DNA of 64,000 nucleotides from Flavobacteriales bacterium BRH_c54 (GTDB lineage Bacteria; Bacteroidota; Bacteroidia; Flavobacteriales_E; Vicingaceae): NCBI GenBank assembly GCA_000961845.1, contig LADZ01000016.1, positions 1 to 64,000 of the forward strand, read 5' to 3'. Shown piece by piece: positions 23,318 to 32,495 of this stretch (position 1 is its first letter; each line of letters starts with the position of its first letter). The notes under the pieces were generated by a model. It saw only the letters and a program-made list of their open reading frames with translations, ran no database searches and was not told where the DNA came from. The position numbers and the translations under genes were made by a program.

Positions 23318-26300
23318 TTAAGGTTTAATAAATTTTGACGAATAGTTAAAACTATCATTGGTTATTCTGATAAAGTAAACTCCTTTAGAAGCATTGTTTA
23401 AATTAAGTTTTTCAATTTGATTGTCGCTACCAACAGTAATGATTTTGTCAATAACTACTTGTCCTAAGGCATTCATTACAGTAGCATTGTAATTTCCTGT
23501 AGGGATTTTTTTAATTCTTACTTCAAGTTCGTTTTGCGTAGCATTGTAGAAAGCGTTAATGCCATTATTTTGTTGTAACTCATCAATGTCGGTACAACTG
23601 TTTACTGTTGCTGTTACAGGTTCTCTGCCGCTAATACAATCAGGAGCTTTCACTTTCCAATTGTAGAAAAAATAATAATGAGACAAACCTCCATTTGTTC
23701 CTGCAGTACTTCGAGTTATTGAACCCATGCCGTTTAAGGTATAAGGATAATTAACACCTCCATCATTTCTGTAAAGGTTAATAGCAGAACCATTAGCAAG
23801 TCTTAATTGGTAATCTGTTCCGGGCATTACATTAAAATTTAATGGTACAGTAAATTGTCCTGTAGGAATATTTACCGTAGTTGTTGCAATAAGAACATTA
23901 CTACTGCTTCTTAACTCTATTGTTCTGTTTCCGGCAGTACTTGAATATACATCTACTTCAATAATTTCCATTGGAGCATAAACATCAAACAATAAATGTT
24001 GTTGCGTATTAAAATTAGCTCCACCACCTGAGTTATTTGGTTTTCCCATAGTTAGAGTAGGAGAGATAATGGCATCTTCAACATAATAGGTTGTAGTTGT
24101 AGCCAATACAGGAGTTGTATAACTTGTGCCAGTGTTAATAATTGTTCCTCCGGTAGCAACATTGTACCAATTTAATGTTCCATTTCCTGATGCAGAAAGG
24201 TTGGCAACAGTATTTTCACAAATAGCATCACCTACTACAGACGGGTTTGAAGGCATATTAACATTTATATAGTTGGTTTTGGTCTCAACATGATTACCAA
24301 CAGAGTTTGTAGCAGTTAACTGAACAGTATAAGTTCCACTAGTAGTATAAGTATGCGAAGGGTGCTGAAGGGTTGAATTATTTCCATCACCAAAATCCCA
24401 TAACCAACTAGTTGGACCGTTAGTTGACATATCTGTAAACTGAATTTCTCCTGTACAAGTACTATCAATATTTGATGTGAAATCAGCAACAGGAGCAACG
24501 TTTGATAGGTTACAAGACCAACTTATTTCAAATCCTGCATCTTCAACTCCACCATCAGAAGAAAACTCTATAGTTATAGAGCCTCCTGTAGAAGCTATTG
24601 TTGTTGGTACATTATTGTTGCAATATGTTCCAATTAAAGTAGCGCCTGTGGTTGCTCCATCGTAAACATTTAAATAATCATAATTACAGGTAGTTCCTTG
24701 TCCAGCTTCAATGTCAAAACTAGTAAAGTTAAGCGTTACATCAGCTGCTCCTGTCGGTGAAATAGTAATTACTGAAGTTTCATTCGCTCCATAATTTCCA
24801 TTCGGTCCACCACTATCGAAAATAGTTCCAGTACATGCTGTTTGTGTAGCAGCCGAACCATTTGCCGGCAAGGTAATGATACAAGGTAAATTGTTATCAA
24901 TAGTAATGTAAGCATTTTTTACGATAGTATCTTTTCCGCAAGAAGCTCCTCCATCTGCAATTAGCGTAACATTGTAAATTCCGTTTGCTGTATATGTGTG
25001 AGTAGGGTTCGTTTGTGTGCTAGTGTTTCCATCACCAAAGTTCCACTGAAAAGTATTTCCATTAATACTAGTGTTGTTAAAAGTAACAGTAAAAGGAGCA
25101 ACGCAAGAAGTAGTTATTGAAGCATTAAAATCACTTACCGTAAATGGAGAGTATGGTCCACCAACTCCAACAGCATACCAAGCATTTGTTGTAGATGCTA
25201 CTTCAGGGGAACAACCACCATATAAATCAATGGCAGATTGAATAGCATAAAAACGAGCATCTGCATAACCGGATGAAGTTGTTAAATAAACTATTAAGTT
25301 TCTATAAGCTATTTTTCCGGCTTTTGTTAATCCTAATCCGGTAACATTATAGCTGTCATTATTATCATTTGTTCCTGAGCCTCCTATAGTTAGTAAGTAA
25401 TACCAATGATTTTGTACACCACTGTTAGTATGTACACCACCATTGTCACCTCCTGTAAGAGAAGCCCAGTTTTGACCAAAATAAGTGTCCGGATCACCTT
25501 CAGCTTTTGGGTTTTGCATGTTTCTAATAACAATTCCTAAATCTTCACCCACTTGCCAACTGTTTTGAGTTGGACGAGCATATCTTTCAATACTATTTCC
25601 AAAAATATCACTAAAAGATTCGTTTAACGCACCTGATTCCGCTTGGTAAACTAAGTTAGCAGTAAAAGTGGTAAGTCCATGAGTAATTTCGTGTCCGGCA
25701 ATATCAATAGCAGTTAATGGAGTTGCATTGTTATTCCCATCACCGTAAGTCATTCGTTGTCCATCCCAAAAAGCATTAAAAAAGTTATTGTCGTAATGAA
25801 CATAACTGTTTAGTTGAAAACCATTATTATCAATACTGTTTCTTCCATGTTCAAGAAAAAAATAATCATACGTCATTTCTGCACCCCAGTGAGCATCAGT
25901 AGCATAAACATCAACAGCTGGATTAAAAGTTGTCCAGTTGGCTGTAGCATTTGTAAAATCAGTATTAGAATAATTTGTAGTGTTACTACAGTTAAATGTT
26001 CTAATACCATTTCCTCTTCCTGTTTCTCTTAGTCTATAGTTGGTGCCTGTAAAATCAGAAGTCATGGTTTTTGTTCCGCTATATCCTGTAGCAGCAGTAC
26101 CAACAACATCAGCATCGTGTAATTTGCTTTCTTCCCAAAGAACAGTTCCATTGGTAGCATCAATATAAATTTCTCTTCTGCTTAAAGGTTTTTGGGCATA
26201 AACATTAAAAACATAAGCCAATTTAAGTGTATTGGCAACATTTCCATCTTCATTAATAAAAACCAATTCTCCTTTTGGGTAATAAGTTGCGTTTGGATCA

Positions 26301-26827
26301 TTTTGCTCCCATTTTAAATGGTTTTCTGCTTCAGCAATTTCCCATTTATATAAATCGGCATTAATGTGATTAAGGGCTTTGTATAAAGCAGTACTTTCTG
26401 CTATTGAGTTTTTTGATGGGGCATTTGCATTATCAAACAATTCTCCATTCATTGAGTAGATAAGTCCATTTTTAGTATGAGCAATAAACATTGCTAATTT
26501 TACGGGAATTCCATTAATGGTTTGTTGATATCTGTAGTGGGTATAACCTAAATCATCTTGATAAGTGTCTAATAATTTTAAACCATAATTGTCATCGGTT
26601 TTGTAGTATTGTCTTAACCAACTTTCAAGTTTTGTTAAAGGAAGTTCTTTTCCATTTATAAATTGAACATAATTAGGAACAGTAGTAAAGTCTTTAATTC
26701 TGACTAAGTTGGAGTTTGCTGCTAGTTGATGGGCTTCATTTCCTGTAAAGATATTAGCATCATTGTTAGCAAAAGCTGTTGAAAAAGTAATGACAACAGC
26801 TATTAAAATAGATAAGATTTTTTGCAT
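23318..26827 (-). CDS. Secreted M4 (thermolysin-like) metallopeptidase with PKD/CUB domains and T9SS signal
   Basis: A 1169-residue exported zinc protease. Signal peptide (1-20); FTP/PepSY propeptide (about 40-235); catalytic domain about 245-560 with the zinc motif HEITH (His379, Glu380, His383), the third ligand Glu403 in GALNESFSDIFGNS, and the transition-state His466 in GGVHTNSGVQNHWYYLL. Then come a PKD domain (FQWNFGDGNTSTQTNPTHTY), a CUB-like domain (CNYDYLNVYDG ... GGSITIEFSSDGG), a second PKD (WLWDFGDGNNSTLQHPSHTY), an Ig-like module and a type A T9SS sorting domain (GVYFIRITNDSFNYSSKFIKP). It probably degrades extracellular protein. All catalytic residues are present, so it looks active. 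Confidence 0.95.
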   Translation of the reverse strand: MQKILSILIAVVITFSTAFANNDANIFTGNEAHQLAANSNLVRIKDFTTVPNYVQFINGKELPLTKLESWLRQYYKTDDNYGLKLLDTYQDDLGYTHYRYQQTINGIPVKLAMFIAHTKNGLIYSMNGELFDNANAPSKNSIAESTALYKALNHINADLYKWEIAEAENHLKWEQNDPNATYYPKGELVFINEDGNVANTLKLAYVFNVYAQKPLSRREIYIDATNGTVLWEESKLHDADVVGTAATGYSGTKTMTSDFTGTNYRLRETGRGNGIRTFNCSNTTNYSNTDFTNATANWTTFNPAVDVYATDAHWGAEMTYDYFFLEHGRNSIDNNGFQLNSYVHYDNNFFNAFWDGQRMTYGDGNNNATPLTAIDIAGHEITHGLTTFTANLVYQAESGALNESFSDIFGNSIERYARPTQNSWQVGEDLGIVIRNMQNPKAEGDPDTYFGQNWASLTGGDNGGVHTNSGVQNHWYYLLTIGGSGTNDNNDSYNVTGLGLTKAGKIAYRNLIVYLTTSSGYADARFYAIQSAIDLYGGCSPEVASTTNAWYAVGVGGPYSPFTVSDFNASITTSCVAPFTVTFNNTSINGNTFQWNFGDGNTSTQTNPTHTYTANGIYNVTLIADGGASCGKDTIVKNAYITIDNNLPCIITLPANGSAATQTACTGTIFDSGGPNGNYGANETSVITISPTGAADVTLNFTSFDIEAGQGTTCNYDYLNVYDGATTGATLIGTYCNNNVPTTIASTGGSITIEFSSDGGVEDAGFEISWSCNLSNVAPVADFTSNIDSTCTGEIQFTDMSTNGPTSWLWDFGDGNNSTLQHPSHTYTTSGTYTVQLTATNSVGNHVETKTNYINVNMPSNPSVVGDAICENTVANLSASGNGTLNWYNVATGGTIINTGTSYTTPVLATTTTYYVEDAIISPTLTMGKPNNSGGGANFNTQQHLLFDVYAPMEIIEVDVYSSTAGNRTIELRSSSNVLIATTTVNIPTGQFTVPLNFNVMPGTDYQLRLANGSAINLYRNDGGVNYPYTLNGMGSITRSTAGTNGGLSHYYFFYNWKVKAPDCISGREPVTATVNSCTDIDELQQNNGINAFYNATQNELEVRIKKIPTGNYNATVMNALGQVVIDKIITVGSDNQIEKLNLNNASKGVYFIRITNDSFNYSSKFIKP

Positions 26828-26932
26828 GGATAGATTTTTTAGTAATTATCGGTCATAAAATTAACAATAATTCACATAAAAAATTAGTGGAAATACTTAA
26901 ATTCTTGGAATCTTAAAAAGAAAAATTTTGGA

Positions 26933-28186
26933 TTAAAAACTTACTTTTTCACCATTCAAAATAACCGTTTCAACCGGATTAGAACCAAAAGCGTAAGGTA
27001 TATGTTGAAAAGAAGGAATTACTTTGGTGATAATAAGGTTAGCTTTTTTGCCAACAGCTATACTTCCAAGCTCATTACTTAAATTCATAGCGTAAGCTCC
27101 GTTTATGGTAGCTGCATTTATTGCTTCCTCGGGAGTCATTCTTAATTTTATACAAGCCAATGAAAGCACAAAAGGCATGTTTCCTGAAGGGGTTGATCCG
27201 GGATTGTAATCTGTGGCTAAACAAACAGGCAAATTGTTATTAATAAGTTCTCTTGCAGGAGCATAAGGAATGTTTAAAAAGAAAGAACATGAGGGAAGTA
27301 ACGTAGGCATTGTGGATGAATTGGCTAAATCTTTAATGTCTTGCTCTGTCATTACTTCTAAGTGATCAACAGATAAAGCATTGTTTTTAACTCCCACCTG
27401 AATTCCACCAATAGAGTTAAACTGATTGACGTGTATTTTTGGAGTTAAGCCTTGTTTTATTCCTGCCTGAATAATTCGTTCAGTTTCTTCGGGAGTGAAA
27501 TAATTTTTCTCACAAAAAACATCAATATAATCAGCTAAGTTTTCTTCTTCTATAATAGGAAGCATTTCGTTTATAATACTATCTATATATCCATTTCTGT
27601 TTTCTTTAAAAGTTGTAGGTAGCGCATGGGCTCCTAAGAAAGTAGCTTTTATGGTAATGGGACAAGCTGCTTTTAATCTTTTAATTACTCGCAACATTTT
27701 TAGTTCACTTTCTACTGTTAGTCCATAGCCGCTTTTAATCTCTATAGCTCCTGTTCCGGTGCTAATTACTTCATTTATTCTATGAAGAGCAGCATCAAAT
27801 AATTCATTTTCTGAGGCAGCTTGTAACTTTTTAGCAGAATTTAAAATGCCGCCACCTTTAGCAGCAATTTCTTCGTAAGTAAGTCCATTAATTCTATCCA
27901 CAAATTCACTTTCTCTAGTAGCAGCAAAAACAATGTGCGTGTGAGAGTCGCAAAAAGTAGGCATCACCACTTTGTCGCTAGCATCTATTACTTCTAAATT
28001 AGACCAATCTGTAATTCCTCCCCAGTTATCCATAGCACCAAAAGCAATTATTCTATCTCCTTCTATGGCTAACCATGCATTTTCTATAGTGTTAAGCGTT
28101 GCCATTTCTTTGCCAACTACTTTTTCTTTGGGAGTTGTTTCTACCTGAATAAGCTGTTTGATATTTTTTATTAAGATTTTTTTCAT
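26933..28186 (-). CDS. hutI: Imidazolonepropionase
   Basis: A 417-residue amidohydrolase of the histidine utilisation pathway; it opens 4-imidazolone-5-propionate to N-formimino-L-glutamate. It shows the metal-binding CDSHTHIVFAATRESEF motif, GGGILNSAKK, EIKSGYGL, HVNQFNSIGG with a His ligand, and the catalytic region LATDYNPGSTPSGNMPF. These are specific to HutI among amidohydrolases. It is the only hut gene in the window, and it follows the YdeP-type oxidoreductase by 34 bases in the same direction. Other hut genes must lie elsewhere if the pathway is complete. Confidence 0.96.
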   Translation of the reverse strand: MKKILIKNIKQLIQVETTPKEKVVGKEMATLNTIENAWLAIEGDRIIAFGAMDNWGGITDWSNLEVIDASDKVVMPTFCDSHTHIVFAATRESEFVDRINGLTYEEIAAKGGGILNSAKKLQAASENELFDAALHRINEVISTGTGAIEIKSGYGLTVESELKMLRVIKRLKAACPITIKATFLGAHALPTTFKENRNGYIDSIINEMLPIIEEENLADYIDVFCEKNYFTPEETERIIQAGIKQGLTPKIHVNQFNSIGGIQVGVKNNALSVDHLEVMTEQDIKDLANSSTMPTLLPSCSFFLNIPYAPARELINNNLPVCLATDYNPGSTPSGNMPFVLSLACIKLRMTPEEAINAATINGAYAMNLSNELGSIAVGKKANLIITKVIPSFQHIPYAFGSNPVETVILNGEKVSF

Positions 28187-28220
28187 TTTATGGATTAGGG
28201 TTTTTTAGATAAATTAAATT

Positions 28221-30509
28221 TTAACGAGAAATAGCTACTTCAATAAATTTAGAAACTGGTGTATTGCTTTTGTCTGCAACACTATCTATAGGAACCAATA
28301 CATTTGTTTCTGGGAAATAAGTGGCAACACAACCTTTTGCAATGTTGTAAGGTACAATTTTAAAATTGTGAGCAACACGTTCTTCTCCGTTGAAAAAGCT
28401 GGTTAGATGAACAATTTGTTCTGCCTGTAAATTGCTTTCTTCTATGTCTGATTTGTTCATTAATATCACTCTTCTTTCGTTGAGAATTCCTCTGTATCTA
28501 TCGTCCATACCATAAATAGTGGTGTTGTATTGGTCGTGGGTTCTTATGGTCATCATAATAAAGTTGCCTTTTGCTACTTTATTTTCTACTAAAGGATTAA
28601 TGGTAAATTTTGCTTTTTTGTCGGGCAGATTGAAATTTCGTTCTCTGGCACCATTAGGCAAATAAAAACCACTAGGTTGTTGAACTTTTTCATTAAAATT
28701 TTCAAAACCGGAAATAGTTGCCGCAATGTGGTTTCTTATTACATTGTAATCCTCTTTCATTGCTGTCCAATTGATGGGGCTGTTTTTAAAAGTGGCATTA
28801 GCAATTCCTGCAATAATAGCATGTTCACTTTGTAAATGTGGTGAAGCAGGCTCAAAGCTTCCTTTGCTTTTATGTACAATTCCCATAGAATTTTCAACGG
28901 TAATAAATTGTTTTCCTGAAGCTTGTATGTCTGTTTCGGAACGAGAGATGCAAGGTAGAATTAGGGCTTCTTTTCCTGTAACCAAATGAGAACGGTTAAG
29001 TTTGGTAGAAACTTGTATGGTTAAATCGCAATTTTGCATGGCTTTTCCTGTGTATTCACTATCGGGAGTAGCAGAAATAAAATTTCCTCCCATAGCCATA
29101 AAAACTCTTACTTTGTTTTCGTGCATGGCTTTAATAGCTTCTACGGCATCATAACCATCTTCTTTTGGGCAATTAATAGAAAAATGTTCTTCTAATTTAT
29201 TTAAGAACTCAGGATTAGGTTTTTCCCAAATACCCATGGTTCTGTCGCCTTGCACATTGCTATGTCCCCTAACAGGACAAGTTCCTGCTCCGGGTTTTCC
29301 TATACTTCCTTTTACCAATAAAAGATTTACCACTTCTCTAATAGTATTTACTGCATTTTTATGTTGGGTTAATCCCATTGCCCAGCAAACAATAATTTTT
29401 TTCTTTTCAATGAGTAATTCGGCAAAAGCTCTTATTTCAGCCTCACTAATTCCACTTTCAGCAACTGCCTTATTAAAATCAGTATTTTTAATGTCGGTTA
29501 TAAATTCATCATAATTCACACAATGGTTATTGATGAAATCTAAATCAAAAACTTTCCCCGGATGGTTAGTTTCAGCTTCCAACATAAGGTATAAAACAGC
29601 TTTTAGTAAAGCAATATCACCGTTAATTTTTACTTGTAAGTAAACATCGTTAATTTTTTCTCCTCCTTTAATGATAGAAAGTGGATTTTGAGGATCGACA
29701 AAAACATTATTTCCTGCTTCAGGAATAGGGTTGATGGTGATGATTTTTCCACCATTTTCTTTACATTTTTCTAAAGCAGAAAGCATTCTAGGGTGGTTAG
29801 TGCCCGGATTTTGCCCCATCACAACAATTACTTCTGCAATATGTAGATCTTCTAAGGTTACGCTTCCTTTTCCAATGCCTAAAGTTTCGCTTAGTGCAGT
29901 ACCACTAGATTCGTGACACATATTGGAACAATCGGGTAGATTGTTAGTGCCCAATTGACGGACAAAAAGTTGGTACATGTAAGCAGCTTCGTTACTTGTT
30001 CTTCCTGATGTATAAAAAACGGCTTCATCTGGGGTAGAAAGACTATTGAGTTTATTGCCAATTAATTCAAAGGCTTTTTCCCAAGAAATAGGTTCATAAT
30101 AAGAACTATTTTCTTTTAAGTACATGGGTTCTGTAATTCTTCCTGCCTTTCCGATAGCATAGTCTGTCCATTTACTAAGTTCTTCTACACTATGTTTTTT
30201 AAAGAATTCGGGAGTAACTTTTTTGGTAGTAGCTTCTTCGGCTATGGCTTTCACGCCATTTTCGCAATACTCGCCCAAAGAAGAACGCTTTCCGTCCGGA
30301 TCGGGCCAGGCACAACCGGGACAATCAAAACCATCTTTTTGGTTCATTTTGTTTAGTACTTTAATGCCTTGCCAGATGCCTAGCTCTTCACTTATGTGTT
30401 GCATAGAAGATATTAAGGCTGGAATTCCGGCTGCTTTTTCTTTACGTTCCGTAAGTTTTAGATTGCTAAACTCCTCTGGAGGAACAATTTGTACTTTTCT
30501 ATTTGACAT
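28221..30509 (-). CDS. FdhF/YdeP-family molybdopterin oxidoreductase
   Basis: A 762-residue molybdenum (bis-MGD) oxidoreductase of the YdeP subgroup of formate-dehydrogenase-like enzymes. The N-terminal FDCPGCAWPDPDGKRSSLGEYC stretch (Cys63, Cys66, Cys82) is the subgroup's variant iron-sulfur site. FYTSGRTSNEAAYMYQLFVR, NNLPDCSNMCHESSG and MGQNPGTNHPRML are cofactor-binding signatures. VRGHSNVQGDRTMGI and the C-terminal molydopterin-dinucleotide-binding domain (RTHDQYNTTIYGMDDRYRG) complete the fold. There is no Tat signal, so it is cytoplasmic. Family members have been linked to formate oxidation or acid resistance, but the true substrate is unclear. No accessory fdh subunits adjoin it; hutI follows. 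Confidence 0.93.
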   Translation of the reverse strand: MSNRKVQIVPPEEFSNLKLTERKEKAAGIPALISSMQHISEELGIWQGIKVLNKMNQKDGFDCPGCAWPDPDGKRSSLGEYCENGVKAIAEEATTKKVTPEFFKKHSVEELSKWTDYAIGKAGRITEPMYLKENSSYYEPISWEKAFELIGNKLNSLSTPDEAVFYTSGRTSNEAAYMYQLFVRQLGTNNLPDCSNMCHESSGTALSETLGIGKGSVTLEDLHIAEVIVVMGQNPGTNHPRMLSALEKCKENGGKIITINPIPEAGNNVFVDPQNPLSIIKGGEKINDVYLQVKINGDIALLKAVLYLMLEAETNHPGKVFDLDFINNHCVNYDEFITDIKNTDFNKAVAESGISEAEIRAFAELLIEKKKIIVCWAMGLTQHKNAVNTIREVVNLLLVKGSIGKPGAGTCPVRGHSNVQGDRTMGIWEKPNPEFLNKLEEHFSINCPKEDGYDAVEAIKAMHENKVRVFMAMGGNFISATPDSEYTGKAMQNCDLTIQVSTKLNRSHLVTGKEALILPCISRSETDIQASGKQFITVENSMGIVHKSKGSFEPASPHLQSEHAIIAGIANATFKNSPINWTAMKEDYNVIRNHIAATISGFENFNEKVQQPSGFYLPNGARERNFNLPDKKAKFTINPLVENKVAKGNFIMMTIRTHDQYNTTIYGMDDRYRGILNERRVILMNKSDIEESNLQAEQIVHLTSFFNGEERVAHNFKIVPYNIAKGCVATYFPETNVLVPIDSVADKSNTPVSKFIEVAISR

Positions 30510-30530
30510 ACCAATATGTTTTGATGCTTA

Positions 30531-30538
30531 CAAATATA
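30531..30538 (-). promoter_or_regulatory. -7 element of the YdeP-type gene
   Basis: Minus strand TATATTTG, an exact TAnnTTTG match, 21 bases before the ATG at 30509. Confidence 0.5.
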
Positions 30539-30558
30539 ATAAAACTCTAATAAGTTGG

Positions 30559-30590
30559 AAGTCGGAAGACCGAAGTCGGAAGACCGAAGT
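30559..30590. repeat. 14-base tandem repeat, two copies
   Basis: AAGTCGGAAGACCG occurs twice head to tail (30559-30572 and 30573-30586), followed by AAGT. It sits directly upstream of the YdeP-type promoter and downstream of the small gene at 30607. Short GGAAGTCGGAAG-type tracts are common between genes in Bacteroidota. Confidence 0.85.
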
Positions 30591-30606
30591 TTTTCCAATT
30601 AAACTT

Positions 30607-30855
30607 CTAAACTTTTTCTTTAATAGTTTTATACTCATTTTCAGAAATTACATCGCAATAAGCTTCATAATTAATACTTAAATCTTCAATTAAATTTCTG
30701 TCAGGTAAAATTTTGGCTTTAAAGTGATGAAGCGTATAAGCGTTGCCAAGCACCTGAATTTCTTCAAATTCCTCTTTGGAGATAATCTTAAAATAAGATT
30801 TGTTGTTTTTATATTTTCTATAAATAGGATAATTTATATTTGAAGTGTCTGTCAT
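30607..30855 (-). CDS. Small protein of unknown function
   Basis: An 82-residue soluble protein I do not recognise. It contains a compact pattern typical of small Bacteroidota hypotheticals: YPIYRKYKNNKSYFKIISKEE, EIQVLGNAYTLHHFKAKILPD, then a helical end (EYKTIKEKV). No signal peptide, membrane segment or metal motif. A coherent frame, an ordinary codon composition and its position between two promoters support it being real. It is divergent from guaB and separated from the YdeP gene by a tandem repeat. Confidence 0.7.
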   Translation of the reverse strand: MTDTSNINYPIYRKYKNNKSYFKIISKEEFEEIQVLGNAYTLHHFKAKILPDRNLIEDLSINYEAYCDVISENEYKTIKEKV

Positions 30856-30948
30856 GAATAAAAATTAAGCTTTAAAAGGCTCGTAAAGCTAAGAAAAACC
30901 TAAACAATAATTAGTAAAAATTAACAAAAAATAAAGAACATTTTTTAG

Positions 30949-30956
30949 TACTTTCG
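30949..30956 (+). promoter_or_regulatory. -7 element upstream of guaB
   Basis: TACTTTCG followed by CAA, 22 bases before the guaB ATG. The same 11 bases, TACTTTCGCAA, precede the MFS gene at 44497, which suggests a real variant of TAnnTTTG. Confidence 0.5.
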
Positions 30957-30978
30957 CAACAATTATTTTCAAAAATTT

Positions 30979-32451
30979 ATGAGCGATTTATCAGATAAAA
31001 TAATAGGAGAGGGGTTAACCTACGATGACGTGTTAATGGTACCTGCCTATTCAGAAGTGCTTCCTAGAGAAGTTTCAATTACAACGAAATTCACTAAAAA
31101 AATTGAGCTTAAAACACCAATAGTTTCTGCTGCTATGGATACCGTAACAGAATCTAAATTGGCTATTGCTATAGCTCAAGAAGGAGGAATAGGGGTGTTG
31201 CATAAAAACATGACTATTGAGCAACAAGCAGAAAAAGTGAGAATTGTTAAGCGTTCTGAAAGTGGTATGATTCAAGATCCTGTTACTATATTGAATGGAG
31301 CAAATGTTGGTGATGCATTGGCATTAATGTCTAAACATAAAATAGGTGGTATTCCTGTTGTAAACGAACAAAAAAAATTGGTTGGAATCGTGACCAATAG
31401 GGATTTGCGTTTTCAGAAAAATATGGAAACGCCTATTGCTCAGGTAATGACTTCTGAAAATATTATTACTGCCCAACAAGGAACTAATTTAGAAAAAGCT
31501 AGAGAGATTCTTCAAGAATATAAAATTGAAAAATTGCCTGTAGTAAATGAAAATAATGAACTAATTGGTTTAATTACATATAAAGACATCAAAAAAGTTA
31601 TTCTTAAACCAAATGCTTGTAAAGATGAGTACGGAAGATTGAGAGTAGCAGCAGCAGTTGGAGTAACTGCAGATGTGTTAGAGAGAGTAGGGGCTTTAGA
31701 AAAAGCTGGAGTTGATGCTGTAATTATAGATACTGCTCACGGACATTCAAGAGGAGTGATAGAAACATTAAAAACAGTTAAGTCAACTTTTCCAAACTTG
31801 CAAGTAGTAGTAGGAAATATTGCTACTAAGGAAGCAGCTTTAGCATTGGTAGAAGCTGGAGCAGATGCAGTGAAAGTGGGGATTGGACCAGGTTCCATTT
31901 GCACTACAAGAATTATAGCAGGTGTTGGTGTTCCGCAACTTTCGGCAGTAATGATGGTTGCCGAAGGATTAAAAGGTACAGGTGTGCCGATGATTGCTGA
32001 TGGTGGAATTAGATTTACTGGAGATATTGTAAAAGCTTTATCGGCAGGAGCAGATTCAATTATGGCAGGCTCATTGTTTGCAGGTGTTGATGAATCACCG
32101 GGAGAAACCATCATTTATGAAGGTAGAAAATTTAAGGCTTATAGAGGTATGGGTTCAATAGAAGCTATGCAAAAAGGTTCTAAGGATAGGTATTTTCAGG
32201 ATGCAGAAGATGATATAGCTAAATTGGTTCCAGAAGGAATTTCGGGAAGAGTACCTTACAAAGGGTTTTTAAGCGAAGTAATCTATCAAATGATTGGCGG
32301 ATTAAAAGCAGGGATGGGTTATTGTGGAGCAAAAAATATTGAAGAGTTGAAAAAAGCTAAATTTATAAGAATAACAGCTTCCGGAATGAATGAAAGTCAT
32401 CCGCATAATATTACCATTACTAGAGAAGCTCCTAATTATTCTAGACGTTAG
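30979..32451 (+). CDS. guaB: IMP dehydrogenase
   Basis: A 490-residue enzyme that oxidises IMP to XMP with NAD, the committed step of GMP synthesis. The TIM-barrel starts with GLTYDDVLMVPAYS. Two CBS domains are inserted at about residues 97-205 (MIQDPVTI, IGGIPVVNEQKKLVGIVTNRD, IEKLPVVNENNELIGLITY). The catalytic Cys308 is in GIGPGSICTTRI, ADGGIRFTGDIVKAL binds phosphate, and the mobile flap has YRGMGSIEAM and GRVPYKG. Length is normal. It is the first of five genes in the same direction, 44 bases ahead of the first peptidyl-prolyl isomerase. Confidence 0.98.
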   Translation: MSDLSDKIIGEGLTYDDVLMVPAYSEVLPREVSITTKFTKKIELKTPIVSAAMDTVTESKLAIAIAQEGGIGVLHKNMTIEQQAEKVRIVKRSESGMIQDPVTILNGANVGDALALMSKHKIGGIPVVNEQKKLVGIVTNRDLRFQKNMETPIAQVMTSENIITAQQGTNLEKAREILQEYKIEKLPVVNENNELIGLITYKDIKKVILKPNACKDEYGRLRVAAAVGVTADVLERVGALEKAGVDAVIIDTAHGHSRGVIETLKTVKSTFPNLQVVVGNIATKEAALALVEAGADAVKVGIGPGSICTTRIIAGVGVPQLSAVMMVAEGLKGTGVPMIADGGIRFTGDIVKALSAGADSIMAGSLFAGVDESPGETIIYEGRKFKAYRGMGSIEAMQKGSKDRYFQDAEDDIAKLVPEGISGRVPYKGFLSEVIYQMIGGLKAGMGYCGAKNIEELKKAKFIRITASGMNESHPHNITITREAPNYSRR

Positions 32452-32495
32452 GAATTGGAAATTAAACGAAAACTAAAAATTAAATTAGAATAAAA

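Noticed and set aside
30223-30681. A 152-residue plus-strand frame opposite the YdeP-type gene
   Set aside because: It is antisense to a well-conserved coding region and has low-complexity composition typical of shadow frames. Other long antisense frames (for example 42457-42903, 5249-5740, 29236-29514) were rejected for the same reason.
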